A stretch of 64,000 nt of DNA from Oscillospiraceae bacterium (GCA_009781695.1 WQVH01000002.1:1-64000), one strand, 5' to 3'. Counted from the stretch's first letter, positions 44,716 to 54,479 are shown. Notes: generated from the letters alone by a model not told the origin. Translations and numbers: made by a program.

Positions 44716-45690
44716 TTAAGCCCCTCCTTCTGCCGGAGCACTGGGCGCTTGCGGAGGTCTTGAATCTTGCCCCTGTGGCGCTCTGTTGTATCCACCGCCG
44801 CCTTGGCCACCGCCGGATCCGCGATTGTAACCGCCGCCGCCCTGACCAGGTCCGCGATTATATCCACCGCCGCCTTGACCACCGCCGAATCCACGGTTGT
44901 AACCGCCGCCGCCTTGGCCACGGTTGTAACCGCCGCCGCCTTGTCCACCACCGGGTCCGCGATTATAACCGCCGCCCTGACCGCCGCGCCTGTCTCCTCT
45001 GTCACGCCTGTCTCTCGGCGGTCTTGAGGTATCCATGGTTCTTGGCGTGGTGCGCAATGTCTGGCTGAGGATCTCTCCATTATATACCCATACTTTAACG
45101 CCGATGCGTCCGTATGTGGTGGCCGCTTCCGCAAAGCCGTATTCGATGTCGGCTCTGATGGTTTGAAGCGGAATCGTACCTTCGTGATAAGCTTCGCTTC
45201 TTGCAATTTCTGCGCCGCCCAGTCTGCCTGAAACCATGACCTTGATGCCGCGAACGCCGAGGCGCATCGCTCTGCTCATGGCATTTTTCATCGCACGACG
45301 GAAACCGATACGTTTTTCGAGTTTCGCTGCAATGCCTTCTGCGATGAGTTGTGCGTTGGTGTCAGGGTTTTTGACTTCTACGATCGAAAGTGCAACCGGC
45401 TTGCCGATTCTCTTTTCCATGTCCATGCGCAGTCTTTCAATCTCTGCACCACCCTTGCCAATGACTACACCGGGGCGTGAGCAGTGGATAAAAATCCTGA
45501 CTTTTGCATTGTCCCGTTCAATTTCGATCTTCGGAACGCCTGCTGAGAATAGTAGCTCTTTGAGATACTTACGAATATTATAGTCTTCTACTATGAGGTC
45601 TCCCACTTTATCTTCGCGAGCATACCAGCGAGAATCCCAGTCTTTTATGACGCCAACTCTAAATCCGTGCGGATTAACTTTTTGTCCCAT
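44716..45690 (-). CDS. rpsC: 30S ribosomal protein S3 with a long Gly/Tyr/Asn/Arg repeat tail
   Basis: A 324-residue protein; S3 is usually about 210-240. Residues 1 to about 215 are a normal S3: KH domain with [20 protein letters not shown] and the C-terminal domain ending with [10 protein letters not shown]. Then come an Arg/Asp stretch ([12 protein letters not shown]) and six repeats of G-G-G-Y-N-R spaced by Gly/Gln, and a Pro-rich end. The tail resembles RGG-type RNA-binding low-complexity regions. The frame is continuous and the repeats are coded with varied codons, so the tail is a real part of the protein. Confidence 0.93.
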   Translation of the reverse strand: MGQKVNPHGFRVGVIKDWDSRWYAREDKVGDLIVEDYNIRKYLKELLFSAGVPKIEIERDNAKVRIFIHCSRPGVVIGKGGAEIERLRMDMEKRIGKPVALSIVEVKNPDTNAQLIAEGIAAKLEKRIGFRRAMKNAMSRAMRLGVRGIKVMVSGRLGGAEIARSEAYHEGTIPLQTIRADIEYGFAEAATTYGRIGVKVWVYNGEILSQTLRTTPRTMDTSRPPRDRRDRGDRRGGQGGGYNRGPGGGQGGGGYNRGQGGGGYNRGFGGGQGGGGYNRGPGQGGGGYNRGSGGGQGGGGYNRAPQGQDSRPPQAPSAPAEGGA

Positions 45691-45702
45691 GGTGATTCCC
45701 CC

Positions 45703-46038
45703 CTATTCCTTCTCTGCTACGATGATGGTAATATGCGACGTTCTCTTATTGATCCTGTATGCTCTGCCGCGTGAAACCGGTCTGATTCTCTTGAGTATCG
45801 GGCCGGGATTTGCAAAAGTTGCAGAAACAAAGAGATTGTCGGGATCCATCTCGTGATTGTTTTCAGCATTGGCTACTGCGCTGTTGAGTAGCTTTAGCAT
45901 GAGTTCCGAAGCTGCTTTGGGAGTTTGCATAAGGATCGCTCTTGCTGTCTTTGTATCCTTACCTCTAATAAGGTCGCAGACTATTTTTACTTTACGCGGT
46001 GAGATACGCGCGTATTTCAGATGTGCTTTTGCTTCCAT
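45703..46038 (-). CDS. rplV: 50S ribosomal protein L22
   Basis: A 111-residue tunnel-lining protein ([40 protein letters not shown]). The loop that lines the exit tunnel and where macrolide resistance arises is intact. Confidence 0.96.
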   Translation of the reverse strand: MEAKAHLKYARISPRKVKIVCDLIRGKDTKTARAILMQTPKAASELMLKLLNSAVANAENNHEMDPDNLFVSATFANPGPILKRIRPVSRGRAYRINKRTSHITIIVAEKE

Positions 46039-46054
46039 TAAATCGTCCGCCTCC

Positions 46055-46327
46055 TTATCTTGATGTCTTGCTGCCAGCGTGCCCTCTGTAGGTGCGCGTT
46101 GGAGCGAATTCGCCTAGCTTATGACCGACCATATCTTCGGTTATGTAAACAGGCACGTGCCTTCTGCCGTCATGAACGGCAATCGTATGTCCGACAAACG
46201 ATGGAAAAATTGTGCTGGCACGTGACCATGTCTTGAGCACTTTCTTTTCTCCTGATTCGTTCATTACATCGACCCTTTTGACAAGCTCAGGTGCGGCAAA
46301 GGGGCCTTTCTTAACACTTCTGCTCAT
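46055..46327 (-). CDS. rpsS: 30S ribosomal protein S19
   Basis: A 90-residue head protein ([38 protein letters not shown]). Position between rplB and rplV is standard. Confidence 0.96.
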   Translation of the reverse strand: MSRSVKKGPFAAPELVKRVDVMNESGEKKVLKTWSRASTIFPSFVGHTIAVHDGRRHVPVYITEDMVGHKLGEFAPTRTYRGHAGSKTSR

Positions 46328-46342
46328 ATATTTCAGCCCTCC

Positions 46343-47179
46343 TTATTTCTTACCGCGACGTTTGACGATGTACTTGTCATTCGGGTTCTTTGCTTTGCGG
46401 GTCTTGTAGCCGAGTGTCGGCTTACCCCATGGGGTTACAGGTCCGGGGCGTCCTATTGGACTCTTGCCCTCACCACCGCCGTGCGGGTGATCTACCGGGT
46501 TCATGACCGAGCCGCGAACGGTTGGGCGGATACCCATATGACGCTTACGTCCGGCTTTACCGATGTGGATGTTCGAGTGGTCGGTGTTTCCAACTTGCCC
46601 GATGGTTGCAAGGCAGTTGCTGCGCACCAATCTGTACTCACCGGACGGCATTCTGATTTGTGCCATCTTGCCTTCTCTTGCCATGAGTTGGGCTTGCGTT
46701 CCGGCGCTACGTACAAGCTGCCCGCCCTTGCCGGGGTACATTTCGATGTTGTGAATGACTGTACCGACCGGAATGGATGTGATTGGCAATGTGTTGCCGG
46801 GCTTGATATCCGCATCTTTTGATGAAATGACTGTGTCTCCATTTTTGAGTCCGACCGGAGCGAGAATGTATCTGCGTTCTTTGTCGGGATACTCAACGAG
46901 TGCTATATTCGCCGAGCGATTCGGATCATATTCAAGGCGTAATACTGTACCCGGTACATCAAACTTGTTGCGCTTAAAGTCTATGATTCTATATTTTCTG
47001 CGGTTGCCGCCACCTCTGTGACGGACTGTGATTCTACCGTAGCTGTTGCGGCCTGAATGCTTTTTGAGCACTTCGGTCAGACTACGCTCCGGTCTGGCTC
47101 TTTTATCTATCCCGTCGAATCCGGAAACGGACATGTGCCGCCTCGACGGAGTAGTAGGTTTGTACGTTTTTACAGACAC
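46343..47179 (-). CDS. rplB: 50S ribosomal protein L2
   Basis: A 278-residue core protein needed for subunit joining and peptidyl transfer ([20 protein letters not shown]; the conserved [18 protein letters not shown] with the essential His). Confidence 0.97.
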   Translation of the reverse strand: MSVKTYKPTTPSRRHMSVSGFDGIDKRARPERSLTEVLKKHSGRNSYGRITVRHRGGGNRRKYRIIDFKRNKFDVPGTVLRLEYDPNRSANIALVEYPDKERRYILAPVGLKNGDTVISSKDADIKPGNTLPITSIPVGTVIHNIEMYPGKGGQLVRSAGTQAQLMAREGKMAQIRMPSGEYRLVRSNCLATIGQVGNTDHSNIHIGKAGRKRHMGIRPTVRGSVMNPVDHPHGGGEGKSPIGRPGPVTPWGKPTLGYKTRKAKNPNDKYIVKRRGKK

Positions 47180-47192
47180 TTAATTATCCCCC

Positions 47193-47489
47193 CTACACTA
47201 ACCCTTCGAAGAATTCGATGGTCTTTGAGCTATCGGCCAGCTTGACAACAGCTTTTTTCCAGCTTTTTCTGCTGCCTTCGGGATGACGGCCCATGCGTTT
47301 TTTCTTGCCTTTCATATTCAGTGTCGTCACCTTGATGACTTCGACATCGAATATTTCCTCGATCGCTTTTTTGATTTCAATTTTGTTGGCTTCCGGCAGA
47401 ACCTCGAAAACATATTTCTTTAAATCTACATGTTCTGTGGATTGTTCTGAGATTATCGGCCGTAGGATTACATCATATGCAGTTTTCAT
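47193..47489 (-). CDS. rplW: 50S ribosomal protein L23
   Basis: A 98-residue protein at the tunnel exit that docks trigger factor and SRP (DVILRPIISEQSTEHVDLKK; NMKGKKKRMGRHPEGSRKSW). Its start overlaps the rplD stop by one base. Confidence 0.95.
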   Translation of the reverse strand: MKTAYDVILRPIISEQSTEHVDLKKYVFEVLPEANKIEIKKAIEEIFDVEVIKVTTLNMKGKKKRMGRHPEGSRKSWKKAVVKLADSSKTIEFFEGLV

Positions 47490-48112
47490 TAAGCATATAC
47501 CTCCTCGATGAGCCCAAGCGCCGCTTTATCGACAACGAATGTGCGTGCATTCATGATGTCGTATGTGTTGAGCAGCGTTGCAAAGGTTGTCTTTACGCCC
47601 GGAAGATTTCTTGCACTCAAAATGACATTGTCATTTTTCTCCGGTGTGACGATAATCGTCTTACCCGCTACGCCGACAGCTTCAAGAAATACTTTAAAGT
47701 CCTTGGTCTTGATGGCGTCCATCTTGAGGTCGTCGATGACAATGATCTTATCATCAGCAGCTCTGAGCGAAAGCGCAGATTTAAGAGCAAGCCTCTTGAG
47801 TTTCTTGTTGAGCGCATAGCGATAGTCGCGGGGCTTCGGTGCAAATGCGACACCACCATGGGTGTAATGAGGAACACTCTTTGAGCCTTGACGTGCGCGT
47901 CCTGTTCCTTTTTGACGATAGGGTTTCGCTCCGCCGCCGCTGACTTCTGCGCGGGTGAGTGCCGATTGTGTGCCTTGTCGTCTGTTGGCAAGGTGGTTTT
48001 TGACCGCTGCGTGAATCGCTGTGATGTTTGGATTTAGACCAAATATTTCATCGGAGAGCGTCACTTCGCCGACAACGCTGCCTTGCATGTTGTATAGTTT
48101 GCTTACTGGCAT
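47489..48112 (-). CDS. rplD: 50S ribosomal protein L4
   Basis: A 207-residue protein with the extended tunnel loop (GGGAKPYRQKGTGRARQGSK). In E. coli and others L4 represses the S10 operon by binding its leader; whether that applies here is unknown, but a long leader exists upstream of rpsJ. Confidence 0.96.
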   Translation of the reverse strand: MPVSKLYNMQGSVVGEVTLSDEIFGLNPNITAIHAAVKNHLANRRQGTQSALTRAEVSGGGAKPYRQKGTGRARQGSKSVPHYTHGGVAFAPKPRDYRYALNKKLKRLALKSALSLRAADDKIIVIDDLKMDAIKTKDFKVFLEAVGVAGKTIIVTPEKNDNVILSARNLPGVKTTFATLLNTYDIMNARTFVVDKAALGLIEEVYA

Positions 48113-48130
48113 TTAAACTCTCTCCTTCCC

Positions 48131-48766
48131 TTAGCCGTTTTTTACTGTATTTTTGAGATAAACTACTCCGCCTCTTGGGCCGGGAATCGCACCTCTTACA
48201 GCGATCATGTTCAGGTTCGGGTCAACTTTTATGACATCTAAATTCTGAACGGTGACTTGCTCGTTGCCCATTTGACCTGCCATTTGTTTGCCTTTAAATA
48301 TCCTACCGGGGCTTGTTCCGGCCCCCATCGAGCCTGCGTGTCTGTGTACCGGACCGCCGCCGTGGGTCATACGGTTTCTGCCTTGGTTGTGGCGTTTGAT
48401 AACACCTTGGAAGCCTTTAACTCTTGATATGCCGGTTACGTCTACTTTGTCTCCTTCGGCAAAAACGTCTGCTTTGAGTTCGTCTCCTACATTGAGTGAG
48501 CCGGTGTCTTCAAGGCGGAACTCTTTGAGGTGCTTCTTTGCTTCGACTCCTGCTTTTTTCAGGTGTCCGAGTTCGGGCTTCGAGAGCTTGCGCTCTTTGA
48601 TTTCCATGAAGCCAAGTTGTACGGCATCGTAGCCGTCGGTTTCGTCGGTTTTCTTCTGAACTACGGTACAAGGTCCGGCTTCTATTACTGTGACCGGGAT
48701 GACCTTGCCGTTATCATCGAATATCTGCGTCATGCCGACTTTTTTTCCGATGATCGCTTTGACCAT
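48131..48766 (-). CDS. rplC: 50S ribosomal protein L3
   Basis: A 211-residue assembly protein ([20 protein letters not shown]; the [19 protein letters not shown] loop reaching the peptidyl-transferase centre). A palindromic repeat element separates it from rpsJ. Confidence 0.96.
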   Translation of the reverse strand: MVKAIIGKKVGMTQIFDDNGKVIPVTVIEAGPCTVVQKKTDETDGYDAVQLGFMEIKERKLSKPELGHLKKAGVEAKKHLKEFRLEDTGSLNVGDELKADVFAEGDKVDVTGISRVKGFQGVIKRHNQGRNRMTHGGGPVHRHAGSMGAGTSPGRIFKGKQMAGQMGNEQVTVQNLDVIKVDPNLNMIAVRGAIPGPRGGVVYLKNTVKNG

Positions 48767-48825
48767 TGTGGTTTCCTCCTAATATTGGTTATTGGTTGAT
48801 TCTTTGGTTATGGAATCAACATGAC

Positions 48826-48917
48826 CGTAGGGGGCTTCGTGCCTGTGGAATACAGCCCCTTGTAGGGGATGCTGTACTTATGCATCCCGCGGATCGATGC
48901 GGACATCGTTCCCTACG
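48826..48917. repeat. REP/MITE-like palindromic element between rplC and rpsJ
   Basis: A 92-bp element bounded by CGTAGGG (48826-48832) and CCCTACG (48911-48917), with internal inverted stretches (ACAGCCCC/GGGGATGCTGT; GATCGATGCGGACATCG). A related but partial sequence lies at 50453-50503. Confidence 0.6.
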
Positions 48918-48925
48918 AATCTGAC

Positions 48926-49240
48926 TTATAGTTTAATTTCGATCTCTACGCCTGCGGGTAGTTCCAGTGACATAAGTGACTCTACCGTCTTTTGGGTCGG
49001 GCTTAAGATGTCTATGAGTCTCTTGTGTGTCAAGCGTTCAAACTGCTCGCGGCTGTCTTTGTACTTGTGTACCGCACGCAAGATGGTTACGATTTCCTTT
49101 TTTGTCGGAAGCGGTATCGGGCCTGAGACTCGTGCTTCTGTTCTTTTCGCCGTTTCGACGATTTGGGAAGCTGCTTGATCGATGAGCTGATGATCGTATG
49201 CTTTGAGCCTGATTCTAATCATTTTTTTACTGACTGCCAT
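48926..49240 (-). CDS. rpsJ: 30S ribosomal protein S10
   Basis: A 104-residue protein ([40 protein letters not shown]), first gene of the operon. Besides its ribosomal role, S10 (NusE) acts in antitermination. It begins about 305 nt downstream of the mapped promoter. Confidence 0.96.
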   Translation of the reverse strand: MAVSKKMIRIRLKAYDHQLIDQAASQIVETAKRTEARVSGPIPLPTKKEIVTILRAVHKYKDSREQFERLTHKRLIDILSPTQKTVESLMSLELPAGVEIEIKL

Positions 49241-49545
49241 TTTTTCCTCCTTATTATATGTATATCACATAGAGTTTTCCGAGAGAATTCTGCACACGAT
49301 ACCGTGCGTGTCATTTGTGCCGATAAATGAAACCGGAAATTTTGTTTTCCGGCTGGCTCATACACGCTAGAGCTCTCGTTGCAGCGTTTCTCAGCCGTCC
49401 GATTACACGCTGCCCATGCAGCGCCGGACTTGCTCCCCGAAAGTGACCAGGCAGGTCAGTCTCGCCATCCGCAACGCTCTGCGGCGCTATGCCTGCAATC
49501 TCCCGGTTCATCGCAATGCGTGGCTTTAATATAAATAAAGCCGCT
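49241..49545 (-). ncRNA. structured leader of the S10 operon
   Basis: The promoter at 49551-49579 places about 305 nt of untranslated RNA before rpsJ. Paired elements include GGCTTT/AAAGCC (near 49511-49531) and CCGGAAA/TTTCCGG (49333-49352), followed on the minus strand by a T-rich stretch. An in-frame 66-codon ORF in this leader has no family look. It may be the site of ribosomal-protein feedback; the class is not identified. Confidence 0.45.
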
Positions 49546-49550
49546 TAGGT

Positions 49551-49579
49551 AGAATATCAAATATGCAAACCCTTGTCAA
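49551..49579 (-). promoter_or_regulatory. main promoter of the S10-spc-alpha operon
   Basis: Minus-strand TTGACA (49574-49579), a 17-bp spacer and TATTCT (49551-49556). No other strong promoter was noticed on this strand down to 33.2 kb. The stretch 49580-49891 holds no gene that I can support. Confidence 0.8.
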
Positions 49580-49891
49580 CACAAAGTTTTGTTGTTTTTG
49601 AAAAATATTTTTGTATTGTCATACTGCTTACCCCGCCCAGAGCGGAATGATCTTAAGCCCATCTCTCAATGGAAGTATGTCATGAGCGAGACAAATGATA
49701 CCACCCTCTCCAATATTGACATGCTTCAAATTAAATTTATGAAGTCATAACATTCAATGTTAATATATCATAATGCCTGATGGAGTCAATATACTTAGTC
49801 AAAATATGAGCATATACCCTACCCACAAAGTAGGTTTGATGATATAATTATTATAAAATACGTTTAATTTATCATAGGAGGTTTAACCGTC

Positions 49892-50158
49892 ATGCCAATA
49901 ATCTCATCATTCTATGGCATCATAATAAGAATGTACTTCAAAGACACAGAACAACACCACACACCTCATTTCCACGCTTCTTACGGCGATGCCAAAGCCG
50001 TATTTGATTTTGATGGAAATGTTCTCGCTGGTGCATTTCCGCCAAAGCAAACTAAGTATGTCATTGCATGGGCTGATATCCACTACGATGAACTTATCGC
50101 CCTTTGGAACATCATGCAGACGGATGAAGAATATTTTAAGATAAAGGGGTTGGAGTAA
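49892..50158 (+). CDS. DUF4160 protein
   Basis: An 88-residue protein with the DUF4160 pattern: PIISSFYGIIIRMYFKDTEQ, HHTPHFHASYGDAKAVFDFD and KTKYVIAW-like KYVIAWADIHYDELIALW. The His cluster (HHTPHFHA) could bind a metal. The family is nearly always encoded next to DUF2442 and is suspected to be part of a toxin-antitoxin-like pair; the role is unproven. AGGAGG precedes the ATG, and the partner starts on the base after the stop. Confidence 0.8.
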   Translation: MPIISSFYGIIIRMYFKDTEQHHTPHFHASYGDAKAVFDFDGNVLAGAFPPKQTKYVIAWADIHYDELIALWNIMQTDEEYFKIKGLE

Positions 50159-50446
50159 ATGAAAATATACCCTAAATTAAAAGATGCAATTGCACTCGAT
50201 GATTATCGCCTCTTACTCACATTCGAAGATGGTGCGCAACGAATATATAACTTTAAACCGAATTTAAACCACAAATTTTATAAAATATTGTCTGACATAC
50301 GATTGTTTAAAACCGCTAGTGTCAACAATGGAGAAATTGAGTGGGTAACCGGTCAAGATTTTTGCCCGCACACCTTATATGAACAGAGCGACCCGGTCAA
50401 ATTTAAGCAATCAATCCAAGCTGCACTAGACGAACCTTATATCTAA
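50159..50446 (+). CDS. DUF2442 protein
   Basis: A 95-residue protein (IYPKLKDAIALDDYRLLLTF, EDGAQRIYNFKPNL, then WVTGQDFCPHTLYEQS) with the DUF2442 layout. It is the partner of the DUF4160 protein, with no gap between the genes (TAA then ATG), so translation is coupled. It may bind DNA and regulate the pair; this is inference from the family's usual context. Confidence 0.8.
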   Translation: MKIYPKLKDAIALDDYRLLLTFEDGAQRIYNFKPNLNHKFYKILSDIRLFKTASVNNGEIEWVTGQDFCPHTLYEQSDPVKFKQSIQAALDEPYI

Positions 50447-50452
50447 ACTGCG

Positions 50453-50503
50453 ATGCTTATCCCAGAAACGGTACGATGAGGACATCGCACCCTACAATGT
50501 TGC
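50453..50503. repeat. partial copy of the palindromic element at 48826-48917
   Basis: A stretch ending GGACATCGCACCCTACAAT resembles the end of the rplC-rpsJ element (GGACATCGTTCCCTACGAAT), with ATGCTTATCCC similar to ATGCATCCC before it. Only one half is recognisable. Confidence 0.4.
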
Positions 50504-50546
50504 CTGCAGCTAAGTGTCTAGCTTGATGATATTCTGCACCACAGCA

Positions 50547-50590
50547 AACGCAAACTCCCCCGGATAATCCGAGGGAGTTCGTTTGTTTTT
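50547..50590. terminator. terminator between DUF2442 and the S-layer gene
   Basis: AACTCCC (50553-50559) pairs with GGGAGTT (50573-50579) around an inner CGGA/TCCG stem. CAAACG and CGTTTG extend the base, followed by a T-run on the plus strand. It probably serves both convergent genes. Confidence 0.75.
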
Positions 50591-50632
50591 ACACAGTGAT
50601 CATATGATCATTATGATTGGGTTTAAACGACC

Positions 50633-53371
50633 TTATTGGAGTGGGTTATTTATTACAACAAACAGTGCATCGCCTGCGCGATCAAATACGATGCTGATCA
50701 TAACTGGTCCTGCAGTATCAATACGATTTCTCAAGGATATCGCATCATTTATGGCAGGAGTAACCCCGCTTTGATCAATGAATGTAGTTGCATTGGTTAT
50801 AACTGCGGAGTACTCGTTGCCAGCATCAACAAATGTAACTACGTTGTTAAGTCCGTTTGGTGTCGCATACACGCGTGAAAACACACCTAAGTTCTCATAT
50901 ACATCATTGATGGTAGCTTCCAGTTCAAATCTGTTATCACTGTCTACTGTGAAGTTATAGAATCTGTTTTCTATAGCACCTTCAGGGTTTGTGTTATCTC
51001 TGATCGGAATCCAACCTGTGGGAATGGCTTCCGGACCCGGCCATGTCCAATCAAAAGTATTACCATCGATATCCCATGCTTGAGCCATTCTATAGGTTAC
51101 GCCATCAATGTTTACAGTGTGATGGAAGATGTTACCTGTTCCACGCACGAAAATGGTTGTAGATGGACTTACGCTCTGCTGAGCAGTAGTACCGATCCAA
51201 AGTGCAGTGATTACAGGTGCTTGACCGCTTTGTCTGTACTCAACAACTGCAACGATGTTATTAGCAGTTAACCCAGGAAGACCGCTCATTGGTCCTTGAA
51301 CTCTGATGTTCCTGTCTCTGACTGTGAACTCAAAGTTTGGTTGACCTGCTCTTTGTCCCCAGAAGAAGTACATTGCATCATCTGCAAAGCGAAGTACACG
51401 ACCGCCAACATTCAGTGTTGCTTGATTAGGAGCAATCGAAGTATTTGCTGCAATTGGCGCGGTCATCGAGGATACAGATGCTGTTCCGACAGCAGGAGCC
51501 GTTGCTAGGTTAAGATTGTTGACTACTGTAGCACTTGTTGAACCAACAAAATATTGTCTGGTTGCTACAACATTGTTGCCGCTACCTGATACGCGAACGA
51601 TCTCACCAGGTTCAATTGTTCCGCCCACTACGCCGCCTGTGAGAGCAACAGATGCTACTGTACCGTCAGGGTACCAACCTCTGAGCAGCGGCACAAGTAG
51701 ACCACCCTGTAGGGTTTGCTGATTTGCATCTCTAACGAAAACGATGTTGCGTGTGGAGATACCGCGAGTTTCGGTATCAACAATAAATCCAAACTCGTCA
51801 AGGAGTACTGTAACTTCTTGATTAGGACCTGTCATCGTAGCTCTACGTGCACCTTCAGTCAGGACTCTGGCTCTTGTGTATGATGTACCAGCGACAGTCA
51901 GGGCACCTGCACTATTTGTGAAGTTTACCATATGGGATGATGTAGTCAAAGTGCCGCTAACTACTTCAGGCATTGCGATTTGACCGACTTGCCATTCACC
52001 GTTTCTCCATACAGGAGTTACGAGGACTCTGTCGTCAACACGCAAATCTGTAGCATCATCAAATAGACTATGAAGCGGGCCTATTCTCATGGATGCGCCG
52101 CCATAGTTCGCTTCACCGAATACTGCTGAGCGGATATCATCCTGCTCATCGGCTGTAATCAGAGCAAAATGAGTCTCTCTGGCACCTGCGTCAACACGTC
52201 TTACTTGAGCGATGTCAGTTCTAATAACTACGACATCGGTGATATTGTTTGTAGAAGCACTGACATAAACCTCAACAACAACACCGTTACCGGTTAGACG
52301 TGAAATTTGCTCGCCGGTGTTTGCATTAGCAGGGATACCGTTTAACGTTGCGTGACCAAAGTTAACATAACCATCGGATAAAATTTCCCATCCATTACCG
52401 CTGCCACGAGTAAAGCCGTTACCATTTACAAATCTTTGAATAAACGCATCTGTGTTGAAGTTACGAATTTCTTCGTTAACTGCTGCGGTGCTTGTAAATC
52501 TGTTGAATGTAACTGCTGCCTCTCTTGCATATGTGCCTATTTCGATTCCTCTGAGTGTGAATCTGTCAGAAGGACGACCCCACATATCAGCAACAGAAAG
52601 TCTTCTGGCGTTGATGGGTGCGGGCTCAAAGATTCTGCTCCAAATGGTTTGGAGGTTCTCTGCGTCGCCTGTTACATCGATACCTTGGAGAAGGATCGGT
52701 ACATAAGCTTGTCTGTCAGCACTCCAGTTTACAAAACGAAGGCCAACAGCACTTCTGGTTGTGTTTAGTGCATTAAATGCATAACGGAATACTTCTTCAC
52801 GTGTTGCAGCTGCTGTGAAGTCAGCGTTGCCCGAAAGCACACGCCATTGCATACCATCAACGACTGCGTTGGTTTGCCATCTTGGGCCTGTGTATTCGCC
52901 ATTAACGCCGAAACCTACTGCACGCAAGAACATAGTTGCCAGCTCAGCACCGGTAACAGGAGCTTGCGGATCAAAGAGGTCGTCGCCTACGCCGATGACG
53001 ATGCCACGCTCATGCAAGTAAGCAATTGCGCCGGATGCAAAAGCAAGACCAGATACGCCGTCAACATCACGGAAGCCTGTTCTACCCGGAGGTAGTTGGT
53101 CAGCCGAATTCGGGCCTAGCAGTATGCGTGCAACGATTGTTGCCGCTTCTGCACGGGTGATTGTGCGTTGTGGGAAGATGTTGCCATCCTCACCGCGTAG
53201 GACGTTGACTGCTGCAAGCACGTCAAGCGCCATCAGATGTTGCGGTGATACGTCGGCTGCGTCATTGAAGCTGGCCACAGTTGTGAGGCCAGTTGCGCCA
53301 GCGAACGGAACCATTGTGAGCGCCATGACGAGTACAAGTAACACTGCAAAGGATTTCTTGAGTTTTCTCAT
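50633..53371 (-). CDS. large S-layer-homology (SLH) surface protein
   Basis: A 912-residue secreted protein. The signal peptide is residues 1-26 (MRKLKKSFAVLLVLVMALTM start, cut near AGA). Two to three SLH modules follow: ALDVLAAVNVLRGEDGNIFP with TRAEAATIVARIL; FASGAIAYLHERGIVIGVGD with TGAELATMFLR; and a third with TREEVFRYAFNAL. These bind secondary wall polymers. The remaining ~680 residues are Thr/Val/Asn-rich beta structure with many repeats of D-x-V-L-V/R-V-type strands and no enzyme motif. It is probably a main S-layer or cell-surface structural protein. GGAGAG precedes ATG 53371. Confidence 0.85.
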   Translation of the reverse strand: MRKLKKSFAVLLVLVMALTMVPFAGATGLTTVASFNDAADVSPQHLMALDVLAAVNVLRGEDGNIFPQRTITRAEAATIVARILLGPNSADQLPPGRTGFRDVDGVSGLAFASGAIAYLHERGIVIGVGDDLFDPQAPVTGAELATMFLRAVGFGVNGEYTGPRWQTNAVVDGMQWRVLSGNADFTAAATREEVFRYAFNALNTTRSAVGLRFVNWSADRQAYVPILLQGIDVTGDAENLQTIWSRIFEPAPINARRLSVADMWGRPSDRFTLRGIEIGTYAREAAVTFNRFTSTAAVNEEIRNFNTDAFIQRFVNGNGFTRGSGNGWEILSDGYVNFGHATLNGIPANANTGEQISRLTGNGVVVEVYVSASTNNITDVVVIRTDIAQVRRVDAGARETHFALITADEQDDIRSAVFGEANYGGASMRIGPLHSLFDDATDLRVDDRVLVTPVWRNGEWQVGQIAMPEVVSGTLTTSSHMVNFTNSAGALTVAGTSYTRARVLTEGARRATMTGPNQEVTVLLDEFGFIVDTETRGISTRNIVFVRDANQQTLQGGLLVPLLRGWYPDGTVASVALTGGVVGGTIEPGEIVRVSGSGNNVVATRQYFVGSTSATVVNNLNLATAPAVGTASVSSMTAPIAANTSIAPNQATLNVGGRVLRFADDAMYFFWGQRAGQPNFEFTVRDRNIRVQGPMSGLPGLTANNIVAVVEYRQSGQAPVITALWIGTTAQQSVSPSTTIFVRGTGNIFHHTVNIDGVTYRMAQAWDIDGNTFDWTWPGPEAIPTGWIPIRDNTNPEGAIENRFYNFTVDSDNRFELEATINDVYENLGVFSRVYATPNGLNNVVTFVDAGNEYSAVITNATTFIDQSGVTPAINDAISLRNRIDTAGPVMISIVFDRAGDALFVVINNPLQ

Positions 53372-53444
53372 GTAACTCTCCTTTCAAATTTTGCCCATTT
53401 TGGGACTTTTAATTGGGAAACATAATGCTTCCTCTACGAGCGCA

Positions 53445-53473
53445 ATAATAGCATAGCGGGTAGACTGCGTCAA
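53445..53473 (-). promoter_or_regulatory. promoter of the S-layer gene
   Basis: Minus-strand TTGACG (53468-53473), a 17-bp spacer and TATTAT (53445-53450), giving a leader of about 65 nt. The rest of 53474-53637 shows nothing definite. Confidence 0.7.
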
Positions 53474-53637
53474 TAATATTTTCCGAGTTGTAATATTAAT
53501 GAAATATAAGCTTTTTATAAATATGCGGAGCAAAGCTCTGAGAGGGGTTTATTAGGATAATAATTGAGATTTGTTGGTATTTAATGTTATTACTTTCTGT
53601 GTACAATTTCAAGGGAAAATCCACAAAACTTTTTTAG

Positions 53638-54479
53638 TGACCCGCCCCCCAATCCTTGTACCATAAACTAACAAAAAAGGAATGGTGACCTGAAATGGGA
53701 AGAAAGAATTACACGCCAGAGCAGATAATCGCAAAACTAAGAGAAGTGGAGTTGTTTTGCGGTCAAGGTAAAACAATAAGTGAAGCAGCTCGTCAAGCCG
53801 AAATAACAGAACAGACATATTATCGTTGGCGTAAGCAGTACGGAGGGATGATGCGAAACAATGGTCGGCAGATAAATCCCAAACGCGTAGAGCGTATATG
53901 GCGAGAGGAGGGTTTGAAATTACCTAAAAAGCAGACAAAAAAGCGGCGTCTTTGGCTGAATGATGGAAGTTGTGTCAGACTACGCCCAACCCACCGCAAT
54001 CACGTGTGGAGTTATGATTTCATGGAAGATAAGACGATGGATGGCAGAAAGATACGTATTTTTAATGTTATTGACGAACATCGACGCGAATGTCTTGCCT
54101 CAATTCCCCGCCGCAGATGGCGGAACAATGATGTAATCGAAGTATTGGCAGAGTTAATGCTACTCAAAGGCACACCTGAATATCTACGAAGTGACAATGG
54201 CCCTGAATTCACCTCAAAGAAAGTGCGTAAATGGTTAGAAAATGCAGGTGTGATTACGACCTACATTGAACCCGGCAGCCCATGGGAAAATGGCTATTGT
54301 GAAAGTTTCAATGCGAGAATGCGTGATGAATTCTTAAATGGTGAGTTATTTGGAAATATGTACGAGGCAGAAGTGTTGACCAAACGTTGGGTTGAGTATT
54401 ATAATACCGTAAGACCTCATTGTGCATTGGGAGGTAAACCACCTGCTCCACAAAGCATTGTTCCGCTGTCGGCATAACC
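53638..54479 (+). mobile_element. IS3-family element, internally deleted and lacking its right end
   Basis: TGACCCGCCCCCC at 53638-53650 resembles a left end of IS407/IS3-type elements. The right inverted repeat is absent: host sequence of a DUF3791 gene resumes two bases after the transposase stop. The element is about 840 bp against roughly 1.2-1.3 kb for an intact one. It cannot move on its own. Confidence 0.65.
53695..54477 (+). CDS. IS3-family transposase, OrfA-OrfB in-frame deletion fusion
   Basis: 260 residues. Residues 1-51 are the OrfA helix-turn-helix (RKNYTPEQIIAKLREVELFC, AARQAEITEQTYYRWRKQYG). The chain then jumps into the middle of OrfB (NGRQINPKRVERIWREEGLK), so the leucine-zipper end of OrfA and the first part of OrfB are gone. 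The DDE residues remain: Asp in WSYDFMEDKT, Asp in RSDNGPEF, Glu in ENGYCESF. The frame is open without frameshift, so a shortened protein could be produced, but normal -1 frameshifting is no longer needed and activity is doubtful. Confidence 0.8.
   Translation: MGRKNYTPEQIIAKLREVELFCGQGKTISEAARQAEITEQTYYRWRKQYGGMMRNNGRQINPKRVERIWREEGLKLPKKQTKKRRLWLNDGSCVRLRPTHRNHVWSYDFMEDKTMDGRKIRIFNVIDEHRRECLASIPRRRWRNNDVIEVLAELMLLKGTPEYLRSDNGPEFTSKKVRKWLENAGVITTYIEPGSPWENGYCESFNARMRDEFLNGELFGNMYEAEVLTKRWVEYYNTVRPHCALGGKPPAPQSIVPLSA

Noticed and set aside
44716-45206. Alanine/valine-rich ORFs on both strands over the S3 tail
   Set aside because: They are frame shadows of the GGGYNR repeat; the S3 frame is continuous and carries the ribosomal core.
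49311-49511. 66-codon ORF in the S10 leader
   Set aside because: No ribosome site and no protein-like composition; it lies in the structured untranslated leader.
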